From: Cohnella phaseoli
GTDB taxonomy: Bacteria; Bacillota; Bacilli; Paenibacillales; Paenibacillaceae
Length of the DNA stretch: 64,000 bases
Assembly: GCF_003386235.1 (NCBI RefSeq)
Contig: NZ_QRDZ01000029.1
Span: 60,623 to 124,622 of the forward strand
Direction of reading: 5' to 3'
The notes beneath the pieces are model-generated. The model had not been told where the DNA came from. It searched no databases and worked only from the letters and a program-made list of their open reading frames with translations. Of this stretch, positions 34,127 to 43,178 are shown in pieces (within the stretch, counting starts at the first letter, position 1; each line of letters starts with the position of its first letter). The translations under genes and the position numbers were made by a program.

Positions 34127-35199
34127 ACCTGCCGTATGCCCTGACCGCGGAGTTAACGCATCGCTGTCCGCTTCATTGTCCCTACTGCTCCAATCCGATC
34201 GAGCTTCAGAAGAAGGAGAGCGAGCTGTCGACCGACACATGGCTGAGCGTCTTGGAACAGGCCGGCGAGCTTGGAGTTCTGCAGGTCCATTTCACGGGCG
34301 GAGAGCCATTGCTGCGCCCGGATCTGGAACTGCTCGTCCGCCACGCCCGGGAGCTTGGTCTGTACGTCAATCTTATTACTAGCGGAGTGGGATTGACGGA
34401 CAGGCGCGCGCGGCAGCTGGCGGAGGCCGGCATCGACAGCATCCAGCTCAGCGTTCAAGCCTCCTCTTCCGAGCTCGCCGACTCGATTGCCGGTTTCTCG
34501 GCTCATGAGCTGAAACGGCAAGCGGCGCAGCGGATTCGCGACAACGGGCTTCCTCTGCATATGAACGTCGTGCTCCACCGGACCAACCTTCATCAGATCG
34601 AAGAAATTATCGAACTCTGCGTTTCATGGGGCGCCGAGCGGTTGGAACTGGCCAATGCCCAATATTACGGCTGGGCCTTGCGCAACATCGATCAGTTGCT
34701 GCCGCGACAAGATCAGCTTCATGAAGCCGAAGCCGCCTATATGCGGGCGCAGCGACGCTTCGGCCATCAAATCGAACTTTTATGGATTTTACCGGATTAT
34801 TACGAGGATTTTCCCAAGCCGTGCATGGGCGGATGGGGCCAATTATCTCTGACAGTAGCGCCGGACGGGCGGGTTCTGCCCTGCACGGTATCATCGGAAA
34901 TACGGACATTATCTTTCGAAAATGTGAAGGAGCGCGAGCTTGCGTGGATCTGGCGCGACTCTCCTTCCTTTAATGCTTATCGGGGCTATGAATGGATGGC
35001 GGAGCCCTGCAGAAATTGCGAGCGGCGAGAATTGGACTACGGCGGATGCCGCTGTCAAGCCTTCCTATTGACCGGCGACGCGCGTTCGGCCGATCCGGTG
35101 TGCGTGCGATCTCCTCACCGCGGTATCATCGCGGATCGGATCGGCACGATCGCGAACGAAAATGCCGGTTGGCCCCTCTATTCCTACCGTGGCAGGTGA
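34117..35199 (+). CDS. pqqE: PqqA peptide cyclase PqqE (radical SAM)
   Basis: PqqE makes the carbon-carbon bond between Glu and Tyr of PqqA. The 360-residue protein has the radical SAM cluster motif CPLHCPYC (C-x3-C-x2-C, Cys17/21/24) and the SAM-binding FTGGEPLLRPDL. A C-terminal SPASM region has further cysteines (CMGGWGQL, LPCTV, CRNCERRELDYGGCRC) for auxiliary iron-sulfur clusters. I place the start at ATG 34117; a GTG at 34105 is possible. It overlaps pqqD. Confidence 0.94.
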   Translation: MPVNLPYALTAELTHRCPLHCPYCSNPIELQKKESELSTDTWLSVLEQAGELGVLQVHFTGGEPLLRPDLELLVRHARELGLYVNLITSGVGLTDRRARQLAEAGIDSIQLSVQASSSELADSIAGFSAHELKRQAAQRIRDNGLPLHMNVVLHRTNLHQIEEIIELCVSWGAERLELANAQYYGWALRNIDQLLPRQDQLHEAEAAYMRAQRRFGHQIELLWILPDYYEDFPKPCMGGWGQLSLTVAPDGRVLPCTVSSEIRTLSFENVKERELAWIWRDSPSFNAYRGYEWMAEPCRNCERRELDYGGCRCQAFLLTGDARSADPVCVRSPHRGIIADRIGTIANENAGWPLYSYRGR

Positions 35200-35207
35200 T
35201 CGGCTTA

Positions 35208-36191
35208 ATGAAAATCTTCGACGCCCACTGCGACGTGCTCAGCAAGCTTCTGGAGAACCCGGAGCTTGACTTCGTCCATGGAAGCGGTTTGGACGTTACG
35301 CTCGAGAGAATGCTTGCATCGGGCATAGCCGTGCAAAACTTTGCCGTGTACTTGCCCGAACGATACTCTGGCGATTTCAGGTATGTCCTGGAAAGCATCG
35401 ATCTGTTCCATGAACGTATATTACGCGAGCCGCAAATGCGTTTTATTCGTACGAAAACCGATTTACGGCTCTCTTCCGCCGAAAATCGGATTGGAGCTCT
35501 GCTGTCCCTGGAGGGCGTCGATTCCCTCCACGGCAGCTTGGCTTTGCTTCGCATTCTTCACCGCCTTGGATTAACAAGCGTCGGCATTACCTGGAACCGC
35601 GCCAATTGGGCCGCGGACGGGGTTCTTGAGCCGAGAAAAGGCGGATTTACGGCAGCCGGGTTGGAACTGATCCGCGAATGCAATCGGCTAGGCTTAATCA
35701 TGGACGTCTCCCACCTCGCGGAGAAGGGCTTCTGGGAGCTTATTGAGGCGTCCCGAAAGCCCGTTATCGCTTCCCACTCCAATGCAAGCGCGATCAGTCC
35801 CCGCATGAGAAACTTGACGGATGCCCAGATCCGGGCCCTTATTGCGTCGGACGGCGTCATTGGGATCACGTTCGTTCCTCCTTTCGTTAGCGAGGAGGAG
35901 CCGGTCGCGATGGATAAAATTTTACTGCACATCGAGCACATCTGCGCACTCGGAGGCAAGCGGCATATCGGCTTCGGCTCCGACTTCGATGGAATCCGGC
36001 AATGGCTCGTCGGGCTGGAGCACGCCGGAAAATACGACCGATTGGTCAATCTGCTGCTGAGCCATTACCGGGAGGAAGATGTCAAGTCGTTCGTATTCGG
36101 CAACTGGCATCGGTTTTACATGGAGCATCTGCCAGACGAGATCCCAGCGACGGTTCAGGATGCAGAAGACGGAATCACTCTCGGATCTTGA
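35208..36191 (+). CDS. membrane dipeptidase (M19) in the pqq operon
   Basis: This 327-residue zinc peptidase matches the renal dipeptidase family. It has the metal motif DAHCDVL at the N terminus, the bridging Glu in LEGVDSL, a His in DVSHLAEKGFWE, ASHSNASAISPRMRNL, and GFGSDFDG near the end. It starts eight bases after the pqqE stop, with AGGTGA upstream. A peptidase is needed to free the crosslinked Glu-Tyr from PqqA, and no PqqF/PqqG-type M16 protease is present. This enzyme could complete that trimming (inference). Confidence 0.88.
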   Translation: MKIFDAHCDVLSKLLENPELDFVHGSGLDVTLERMLASGIAVQNFAVYLPERYSGDFRYVLESIDLFHERILREPQMRFIRTKTDLRLSSAENRIGALLSLEGVDSLHGSLALLRILHRLGLTSVGITWNRANWAADGVLEPRKGGFTAAGLELIRECNRLGLIMDVSHLAEKGFWELIEASRKPVIASHSNASAISPRMRNLTDAQIRALIASDGVIGITFVPPFVSEEEPVAMDKILLHIEHICALGGKRHIGFGSDFDGIRQWLVGLEHAGKYDRLVNLLLSHYREEDVKSFVFGNWHRFYMEHLPDEIPATVQDAEDGITLGS

Positions 36192-37273
36192 TCGCTCGGC
36201 AGCACAAACCCAACGGGGAGCGGATCGCCGGCCTTAAGCCCCTTCTCCCGCTCGACGAACTTCGTCAGTCGAGTTTCGAAAAATATAGGCCGCCGCTTCC
36301 ACACTTCCCTCGGAACCGTTAGAACGAACTGGCCGCTCCGGTCGGGAACAGTTACGCTGTAAGGCACTTCTGGCGGGACATCCAGTCCCGCCAGCAATCC
36401 CGTATACTTGGCTCCCTTCGATGTCGTACAGACCAGGTTAGGAGACCTGTCGTCGATGGTTGTGCCTTCTCTCGGAAGCCGAATCCGGATATCGACGCTC
36501 GTATTGCGCGGAAGAATAAACACCTTCCCGTCTGGCAGCGCGTATCGGCGCGAGCCGACGATCACCGTAAGGTTCGTGTCCTCCTCTTCCGGCCAGTAAA
36601 ACATCTCGTATCTCCCGTCCCGATCCGTCGGAGTCGATTTGGCGAAGCCTTCTCCCCGATCCCTATCGATCCACACGATGGCGTTCTTCACCGGATTGCC
36701 GTCGGCATCCTCCACCCTGCCGGCGATCCTGTATTTATCTATCTGAAAAAAGGATATGGCATCGCCGTCCTCGCTCCCGATCCGCGCATGTACTTTGATC
36801 ATGCCTGAATCCGTATCGGAAATCTCCGTTCGGAGGATTTGGATCGGATGATACACGCTAATGGCGACGGATGCCGACAGTAATCGAGCCGTTTCAATTT
36901 CCCCGATCTCTTGTCCGGAAATGCTCGCTTGTTGGACCGAAACGACGCGAACCGCTGTGCGGGTTAGCAGACTGCGGTCGACAAGCAGCTTGAAAGAGCC
37001 GTCCTTCGCAGTCCGAATCTGCCTTCCGTTCAAAGCAGCCTGCACGATCGCATTTGCGACCGGCTGTCCCTCATAAGTCAGTCTCCCTTTGACGGCGGTC
37101 AAGTGTGAGCCGTCCGTCTGCCACGTCTTAACGGCAAACACCGTCTCCTCAAGAGAGATCTGGCTCTCAGGGCTTTCGGCCTGCGCTTTGGCTTCATCGC
37201 AATAACCGGTCCATAGCAGCGCCAAAGCGGCGGCCGTGAAGAAGAATCGACCGGCAACGCTCTTCTTTTTCAT
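36155..37273 (-). CDS. exported protein with carboxypeptidase-regulatory-like beta domains
   Basis: The 372-residue protein has a signal peptide (about 1-30, ending AKAQA) and at least two beta-sandwich domains of the carboxypeptidase-regulatory or transthyretin-like type (LTYEGQPVANAIVQAALNG, and AGRVEDADGNPVKNAIVWID). No enzyme motif is seen. It lies 15 bases downstream of the PQQ dehydrogenase gene, so it is probably cotranscribed and works beside that enzyme on the outer surface. Its last 37 bases overlap the convergent dipeptidase gene. Confidence 0.75.
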   Translation of the reverse strand: MKKKSVAGRFFFTAAALALLWTGYCDEAKAQAESPESQISLEETVFAVKTWQTDGSHLTAVKGRLTYEGQPVANAIVQAALNGRQIRTAKDGSFKLLVDRSLLTRTAVRVVSVQQASISGQEIGEIETARLLSASVAISVYHPIQILRTEISDTDSGMIKVHARIGSEDGDAISFFQIDKYRIAGRVEDADGNPVKNAIVWIDRDRGEGFAKSTPTDRDGRYEMFYWPEEEDTNLTVIVGSRRYALPDGKVFILPRNTSVDIRIRLPREGTTIDDRSPNLVCTTSKGAKYTGLLAGLDVPPEVPYSVTVPDRSGQFVLTVPREVWKRRPIFFETRLTKFVEREKGLKAGDPLPVGFVLPSDQDPRVIPSSAS

Positions 37274-37288
37274 CTCGGATTCTCTCCG

Positions 37289-39031
37289 TTATTTTGCCGA
37301 ATGCGCGCCGCCGGTTTCGGCTTCGCCTGACGATCCTTGCGTCTTATCTCCGCCCAGTCCAAATACGTGCACTTTGGGTTTTGCCCCGCCAGTGGTAAAG
37401 ACGACGTAGGATTTGCCGTCGACTTTGAAAATCGAAGGCGCGGACTGAACGTTATCTCCTGACGTCTGGAACGTCCAGATCACTTTGCCCGACTTGATAT
37501 CCAGCGCATTCACCTTGCCATCCAGTTCGCCGAAGAAAGCCAAGCCCGATTCCGTGCTCGTCAGGCCTCCGCGCTGCGGATCGGTCGTTTTGATCTGGTA
37601 GGCTTGCTTGCCCGTGTCCACATCAATTGCGGTAATCGTGCCGTATCCCTTAACATCCGGCACCTCCTCGATCACCGTTCCGAAAGCTGCGGCTCCGGGA
37701 AAATCCGGTGTGCCCGCTTCCTCTTCCGTCTTCGCCGCCTTGAAGAGAGAAGGCTGTTCAATGCCGGGAATCAAAACATAATTTGTCGCCGGATCGTACG
37801 CTTCGGGGGCATAATTTTCCCCGCCAAGCACTCCGGGATAGCCAACTACGCCTTCGACCGTAGGCTTCGGATGATCGATTTTGGCAAACGGTATGCCATG
37901 CCATACTTCATCCCCCGTAGCAGCATCCCAGGCGAACCACAGTCCGGATTTTCCGCCCTGAACGACAAGCTTCCTTTTCTTCCCCTTCGCCGTCGCCTGG
38001 ATGATCATTGGCGAGGCTGCGGCATCGTAGTCCCACAAATCGTGGCTGACTTCCTGTTTGGCCCAGACGAGCTGGCCGGTCATCGCATGGACGGCCACGA
38101 CCGAGTCGGTGTGCGGATTGGCTCCCGGACGTTTGTCGCCATAGAAATCCGGGGCTGGATTGCCTGTCGCGAAGTACATGATATCGGTTTCTTCGTCAAT
38201 CGCAACCGGCGACCATACCGCTCCGCCCCCTTGGAACTTGCTGTTCGCCAGCCAATCTTGGCCTTTAGGCGGTACGGTCCAAAACGGGGAATCCCATGCC
38301 GGCGTCAAATCGTCCGCCTTAAACGCCGCTACGAAGCCGCGGACTCCGTTGTCTCCGCCGCTGCTTCCAATATAGACGTTGCCTTTGTAATACTGGGGAG
38401 CATTCGTCTCGTAGTATCCGTTTTCCATCGTAACGCCGTCGATATAGTCGGACAGCTTGATCATTTTGACCAGCTCTCCCGTTTTCTGATCCAGGGCAAT
38501 TAGGGAATTGTCGATCGCCAGCATGAACACCTTGCCGCCGCCTACCGCTACGCCGCGGTTCGCGATGATTCCTGCTTTGGAGAAGCCGGCCGCTTGCTCC
38601 GCCGTTGGCTTCCAGTGCCAGATCGTATTGCCTGTAACGGAATCGAAGGCGAACACCTGATTGCCCGCCGTCGTAATGAAGACGACGCCGTCGACGACGA
38701 CAGGATACGACTGATTTCCGTTTTTGACATCCGGGTCCAGCGACTTTAAGTCTGCAGACCAAATGACGCCCAAATCTTTGACATTATCCGCGGTGATCTC
38801 CTTGTAAGGAACGTGACGGTTATTGGTCAGTGTATAGCCGAAGGAACCCCAATTGTCAAAAGAGGTGCCGGTCACTCCCGTTGCGGACGGCGGAGTGGTT
38901 GCAGTTTGAGTCGGTGAAGGCGATTGCGAAGGCGATGGCGTAGGTGAAGCCTGATTGTTATTCCCCGTACAAGCGCTCAGCACTAACAATAAGACGAGTG
39001 CTTGTCCGATTTTGATATTTGTTTTCTTCAC
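37289..39031 (-). CDS. PQQ-dependent dehydrogenase, lipoprotein
   Basis: This 580-residue protein has a lipoprotein signal with LSAC at its end (lipidated Cys21), a Ser/Pro/Thr spacer (about 25-50) and an eight-bladed PQQ propeller (about 60-560). Typical signatures are IANRGVAVGGGKVFMLAID, AVWSPVAIDEETD, YFATGNPAP and HDLWDYDAAASP. The catalytic Asp is followed two positions later by a second Asp (WDYD). No haem-binding CxxCH is present, so electrons must leave by another carrier. The start is GTG behind GGAGG. It would oxidise an alcohol or sugar outside the membrane using PQQ made by the neighbouring operon. Confidence 0.9.
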   Translation of the reverse strand: MKKTNIKIGQALVLLLVLSACTGNNNQASPTPSPSQSPSPTQTATTPPSATGVTGTSFDNWGSFGYTLTNNRHVPYKEITADNVKDLGVIWSADLKSLDPDVKNGNQSYPVVVDGVVFITTAGNQVFAFDSVTGNTIWHWKPTAEQAAGFSKAGIIANRGVAVGGGKVFMLAIDNSLIALDQKTGELVKMIKLSDYIDGVTMENGYYETNAPQYYKGNVYIGSSGGDNGVRGFVAAFKADDLTPAWDSPFWTVPPKGQDWLANSKFQGGGAVWSPVAIDEETDIMYFATGNPAPDFYGDKRPGANPHTDSVVAVHAMTGQLVWAKQEVSHDLWDYDAAASPMIIQATAKGKKRKLVVQGGKSGLWFAWDAATGDEVWHGIPFAKIDHPKPTVEGVVGYPGVLGGENYAPEAYDPATNYVLIPGIEQPSLFKAAKTEEEAGTPDFPGAAAFGTVIEEVPDVKGYGTITAIDVDTGKQAYQIKTTDPQRGGLTSTESGLAFFGELDGKVNALDIKSGKVIWTFQTSGDNVQSAPSIFKVDGKSYVVFTTGGAKPKVHVFGLGGDKTQGSSGEAETGGAHSAK

Positions 39032-39187
39032 GTCGATACCTCCAGTTGAAGTACGCTGATTCGCAATTCAATTCATGGTTTGCTCGGTTTCATGTAATCT
39101 CCGCTGAGTATGGTATTTCCAAACCGATGACAATTCAGTCAGCTTAGTCCATTCCATGAAGAAACTTTTGCCGTGTGCCATGTTGCT

Positions 39188-39223
39188 ACGCAAAAAAACA
39201 ACGCCAAAGGGACCTTTGACGTT
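39188..39223 (-). terminator. intrinsic terminator after the small membrane protein gene
   Basis: On the minus strand CAACGTCAAAG and CTTTGGCGTTG form a stem followed by seven T residues. It lies about 60 bases downstream of the 81-residue protein gene. The remaining part of the 250-base gap before the PQQ dehydrogenase holds its upstream region, and I see nothing else in it. Confidence 0.75.
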
Positions 39224-39283
39224 GCTCGAATTGCTGGGCCCAGGTTTATTTGGAGCCGCAGCTTGCTTTTCTATGGAAAGTTT

Positions 39284-39529
39284 CTAATTGGCTGCGCTTT
39301 TGGGATCGAGTGCTTCTGCAGCTTCGGCGTTCGCTTCCTTAGCCTCTTGCTGGTCGTACAGCTTCCCGAGCTTCCAGCCGATCCCGACATTCACTACCGC
39401 CATTGCCGCGAACAAGACGACATCTCCCCAAGGCTCCGGCAGCAGCAAGTCGGCCAAGAGCCAACCGCCGGTCATGATGGCTCCCGCAATCGCCCCCTTA
39501 ACGGACGAATTAAAGAAAGCTTTCCTCAC
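39284..39529 (-). CDS. small membrane protein of unknown function
   Basis: The 81-residue protein has two hydrophobic segments (about 10-30 and 35-55) and a charged Glu/Ala-rich tail. I do not recognise a named family. It has its own terminator and stands between the PQQ dehydrogenase and ahpF. No functional link is apparent. Confidence 0.65.
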   Translation of the reverse strand: MRKAFFNSSVKGAIAGAIMTGGWLLADLLLPEPWGDVVLFAAMAVVNVGIGWKLGKLYDQQEAKEANAEAAEALDPKSAAN

Positions 39530-39604
39530 GCGTTCACCCTCCTGTCGATATCCTTTCTACCGATTGTATGCCGAGCATTCGTAGGATTATGCCGACAAGC
39601 TGAT

Positions 39605-39674
39605 AACAAAAAGCCGCAAGAAACGGTAGATGAGAATGAAAGTTCCATTCCCATTACAATCATTTCTTACGGCT
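39605..39674 (-). terminator. intrinsic terminator after ahpF
   Basis: On the minus strand AGCCGTAAGAAA pairs with TTTCTTGCGGCT, with a large loop that has an inner stem (GGGAATGGAA and TTTCATTC). TTTTTG follows. It lies about 20 bases after the ahpF stop codon. Confidence 0.75.
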
Positions 39675-39692
39675 CTTACGTTGATCGAGGCT

Positions 39693-41225
39693 TTAATTGC
39701 GAATCAAGTAATCGAATGCGCCAAGCGCCGCAGTAGCGCCCGAACCCATCGAGATGATGATTTGCTTGTACGGACTGTTCGTGCAATCGCCTGCCGCGAA
39801 TACGCCCGGCAAGCTCGTCGCGCCATGACGGTCAATGACGATTTCGCCCATGCGAGTGCGTTCAAGGGCATCTCCGAGCCAATCGGTATTCGGAACGAGA
39901 CCGATCTGCACGAATACGCCTTGCAGTTCAACGTGCGCTTCTTCTCCCGTTGCCCGGTCGATGAAAGAAATTCCGTTTACTTTGTCCGTACCGGTAATTT
40001 CCTTTGTCTGCACGTTCTTGTGGACCGTAACGTTAGGCAGGCTGTATAGGCGATCCTGCAGCACGGAATCCGCCTTCAGCTCCGGCATGAACTCCAATAC
40101 CGTGACATGGCTGACGATGCCGGCAAGGTCAATCGCCGCTTCAATGCCGGAATTGCCTCCGCCGATGACCGCGACATGCTTGCCTGCGAACAGCGGGCCG
40201 TCGCAATGCGGACAGTAAGCAACGCCTTTATTTTTGAATTCGGCTTCCCCGGGAACGCCGACATTGCGCCAGCGCGCGCCGGTGGACAGAATGACCGTCT
40301 TGCTCTTCAGCACGGCTCCGTTCTCAAGCTCTACCTCGATGAAGTCCTTCTTCTCCAGCCGTTTGGCCCGCTGAAGCTTCATGACGTCGACGTTGTATTC
40401 CTTGACATGCTCTTCCAGGCTAGCGGCAAGCTTGGCGCCTTCGGTATACTTCACGCTGATGAAGTTTTCGATCCCGACGGTATCCATCACTTGTCCGCCA
40501 AAGCGCTCGGCGACGATTCCCGTGCGAATGCCTTTACGCGCCGCATAGATTGCAGAGCTGGCACCTGCAGGGCCGCCCCCGATGACGAGCACGTCGAACG
40601 GCTCCTTGTCGGCGAATGCCGAAGCATCCGGCGCATCGGAGATTTTGGCGATGATTTCTTCCAAGGACATCCGTCCGCTGCCGAAAAACTCCCCGTTCAG
40701 GAAGACCGACGGAACGGCCATAACGTCCTTGCTCTCGACTTCGTCCTTAAAGGCGGCTCCGTCGATCATCGTATGGGAAATGCCCGGGTTCAGCACGCTC
40801 ATGACATTCAGCGCTTGCACGACGTCCGGACAGTTATGACAGCTCAGGCTGACGTAAGATTCGAACGCATAATTGCCTTGTATGCTTTTGATCTGGTCGA
40901 TAACGCTCTGCTCTACCTTCGGAGCTCGTCCGCTCACCTGCAGCAACGCCAGGACGAGCGAAGTGAACTCGTGCCCGAGCGGAATGCCCGCGAACACGAT
41001 GCCCGTATCCTCTCCTCCGGCGCGGTTCACGCTGAAGCTCGGCGTTCTTGCCAACTGTGCCTGCTCAAGCGTAATTCGGGAGGACATGCCGGCCAGCTCG
41101 TCGAGGAAAGCCTGCATGTCGTTGGATACGGCATCGTCGGACGATGCGCTCACCTTGATGAGCACATCGCCTTCCAGGAGCTGAAGGTATTGGCTGAGTT
41201 GTTGTTTGATATCCGCATCCAACAC
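39693..41225 (-). CDS. ahpF: alkyl hydroperoxide reductase subunit F
   Basis: AhpF is the NAD(P)H-dependent flavoprotein that recharges AhpC. The 510-residue protein has the N-terminal double thioredoxin domain with CHNC (about residue 128), the FAD-binding GGGPAGASSAIYAARKG, the catalytic CPHC in the reductase half, and GGGNSGIEAAIDL for NAD binding. The start is GTG behind AAAGGGGG. It lies 14 bases downstream of ahpC, the usual operon order. Confidence 0.94.
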   Translation of the reverse strand: MLDADIKQQLSQYLQLLEGDVLIKVSASSDDAVSNDMQAFLDELAGMSSRITLEQAQLARTPSFSVNRAGGEDTGIVFAGIPLGHEFTSLVLALLQVSGRAPKVEQSVIDQIKSIQGNYAFESYVSLSCHNCPDVVQALNVMSVLNPGISHTMIDGAAFKDEVESKDVMAVPSVFLNGEFFGSGRMSLEEIIAKISDAPDASAFADKEPFDVLVIGGGPAGASSAIYAARKGIRTGIVAERFGGQVMDTVGIENFISVKYTEGAKLAASLEEHVKEYNVDVMKLQRAKRLEKKDFIEVELENGAVLKSKTVILSTGARWRNVGVPGEAEFKNKGVAYCPHCDGPLFAGKHVAVIGGGNSGIEAAIDLAGIVSHVTVLEFMPELKADSVLQDRLYSLPNVTVHKNVQTKEITGTDKVNGISFIDRATGEEAHVELQGVFVQIGLVPNTDWLGDALERTRMGEIVIDRHGATSLPGVFAAGDCTNSPYKQIIISMGSGATAALGAFDYLIRN

Positions 41226-41239
41226 CGAAATGGCCCCCT

Positions 41240-41803
41240 TTAGATTTTGCCTACGAGATCAAGGCTTGGTTTCAAAGTTTGCGATCCTTCTTGCCATTTT
41301 GCAGGGCAAACCTCGCCCGGATTGTTGCGTACGTATTGCGCCGCTTTGATTTTGTTGACCAGCGTGCTTGCATCGCGACCGATGCCGCCTGCGTTGATCT
41401 CGACCGTCTGAATAACGCCGTCCGGATCGATGATGAACGTGCCGCGGTCAGCCAGGCCGTCCGCTTCGATCAGAACGTCGAAGTTGCGGGAGATCGTGTG
41501 GGACGGGTCGCCGATCATGATGTATGTGATTTTGCCGATCGTCTCGGAGCTGTCGTGCCAAGCTTTATGTGTAAAGTGCGTGTCCGTCGAGACGGAGTAC
41601 ACTTCTACGCCAAGAGCTTTCAGCGCTTCGTATTGATCTTGCAGGTCGCCTAGTTCAGTCGGGCAGACGAACGTGAAGTCTGCTGGATAGAAGCAAACAA
41701 CGCTCCATTTTCCTTTGAAGTTTTGTTCGCTTACATCGATAAACTTGCCGTTTTGGTACGCTGCTGCTTTAAATGGTTTGACTTCTGTTCCAATCAGAGA
41801 CAT
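41240..41803 (-). CDS. ahpC: alkyl hydroperoxide reductase subunit C (peroxiredoxin)
   Basis: AhpC is a typical two-Cys peroxiredoxin of 187 residues. The peroxidatic Cys lies in DFTFVCPTELGDLQ (Cys47) and the resolving Cys in GEVCPAKW. It reduces hydrogen peroxide, organic peroxides and peroxynitrite in the cytoplasm. It is first in the operon with ahpF. A PerR-like box lies about 60 bases upstream. Confidence 0.95.
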   Translation of the reverse strand: MSLIGTEVKPFKAAAYQNGKFIDVSEQNFKGKWSVVCFYPADFTFVCPTELGDLQDQYEALKALGVEVYSVSTDTHFTHKAWHDSSETIGKITYIMIGDPSHTISRNFDVLIEADGLADRGTFIIDPDGVIQTVEINAGGIGRDASTLVNKIKAAQYVRNNPGEVCPAKWQEGSQTLKPSLDLVGKI

Positions 41804-41863
41804 TGAAATTCCTCCAGTATGGTGTATTTTTTGTAAAAACTTTAATTGAGAATCGTTAGCAGT

Positions 41864-41878
41864 CTATAATTATTCTTA
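41864..41878. promoter_or_regulatory. PerR-like box upstream of ahpC
   Basis: CTATAATTATTCTTA matches the PerR consensus TTATAATNATTATAA at 11 of 14 defined positions. The site is about 60 bases before the ahpC start, as expected for peroxide-inducible control in Bacillales. Confidence 0.6.
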
Positions 41879-42011
41879 TCTACTGCTTATTACAAATAGT
41901 ATCACCATTCGACTAGTTTCTCATGAAGAATAGATGAAGAGAATTTGTCCATTTTGTGAACATACATCATTTAGTGTTCCACGCATAATTGCGATTATAC
42001 ATTTGGGTCTC

Positions 42012-42935
42012 TTAAAATAACGGTCTGATCAAGGAGAAGCCGATAATGCCCAGCATCAGAATCGTAATATGGAATAGAGAGAACACGAACATCGCATTCG
42101 CCCACTTCTTCTCCGGTTTACGACGATATCCGGACACGCTCATCGCCAACCACCAGACGCTTAAGACGGCGTTTGAAATCGCGATGACCGGACTGAACGG
42201 CCAGAACAACGCGCTGGACAGCAACAGCGCCACCAGGTAAACGTTCATTTGAACGTAGGTTCTGCGAATGCCCTTGACTACCGGCAGCATGGGGATGCCC
42301 GCGGCGCGGTACTCTTCCATTCTGCGGATCGCGATCGCATAGAAATGAGGCATTTGCCAGACCAGCATCATCATGAAGATCGCCAGCGCTCCGGAGTGAG
42401 TCAGATCGGACGAGATCGCCGCCCAGCCGATAAGCGGCGGCATGGCCCCGGACAAGCTGCCGACCTCCGTATTGTAGATCGTTGTCCGCTTGGTCCATAT
42501 CGTATAAGGCACGACATACAAGAACAGACCGAGAAACCCGAATACCGCTGCCAGCGGCGACGCGAAGTATAGGGCGATCAAACCTAACACGGCGGTCCAG
42601 ATGGCGATGAACAAGCCGTTAGCCGTCCCCACCCTGCCGGTTACGGTCGGTCTACCTTTCGTTCTCTCCATGATGGAATCGATGTCTCTGTCGTACAAAT
42701 TATTAAACGCGCCCGCAGATCCGATCACAAGGAAAGAGCCGACCGCGGCCAGTATAATCGTGCCGATTTTATCGAAGAACGGAACTCCCTCGACGTACAG
42801 AGCCATACACAGCCCTGCAAACATCGCAATCAAATTGGATTTGATGATGCCGATTTTTATTGTATCGAATAAGACATGAATAAACGATTTCGTGGGCATT
42901 TCAAGACTCAGACGATTGTTTTGCACTCGCTGCAC
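42012..42935 (-). CDS. ctaB: protoheme IX farnesyltransferase (haem O synthase)
   Basis: CtaB adds a farnesyl group to haem b to make haem O for terminal oxidases. The 307-residue UbiA-type membrane protein has about nine helices and the prenyl-diphosphate motif NNLYDRDIDSIMERTKGRP, with a second conserved loop YTIWTKRTTIYNTEVGSLSG. It stands alone here without ctaA or oxidase genes. A 12-bp palindrome, CATAAATTTATG (43028-43039), lies about 95 bases upstream. Confidence 0.93.
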   Translation of the reverse strand: MQRVQNNRLSLEMPTKSFIHVLFDTIKIGIIKSNLIAMFAGLCMALYVEGVPFFDKIGTIILAAVGSFLVIGSAGAFNNLYDRDIDSIMERTKGRPTVTGRVGTANGLFIAIWTAVLGLIALYFASPLAAVFGFLGLFLYVVPYTIWTKRTTIYNTEVGSLSGAMPPLIGWAAISSDLTHSGALAIFMMMLVWQMPHFYAIAIRRMEEYRAAGIPMLPVVKGIRRTYVQMNVYLVALLLSSALFWPFSPVIAISNAVLSVWWLAMSVSGYRRKPEKKWANAMFVFSLFHITILMLGIIGFSLIRPLF

Positions 42936-43178
42936 GGCTTATCCGCTCCTTCCAGATTATTCTCTCCCTTATGCTATCACAACTTGCACGATCATTCTCG
43001 AATTTCGAAGATACACCACTATTTTGTCATAAATTTATGTCAGCGTCGTCACAATTTACGCCTGCGCACCCGTATGAGAACAGCTCAATTTGGCTGGACG
43101 CACGTTCCGGGCAATTGGATGGTTACACCTCAGCCGCTTCACTCTACATTGGGGATATCAACTTTGGAGGTGCTGAGT

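Noticed and set aside
43028..43039. Perfect palindrome CATAAATTTATG as an Fnr, Rex or ResD site for ctaB
   Set aside because: It is AT-rich and does not match any of those consensus sites well enough to name.
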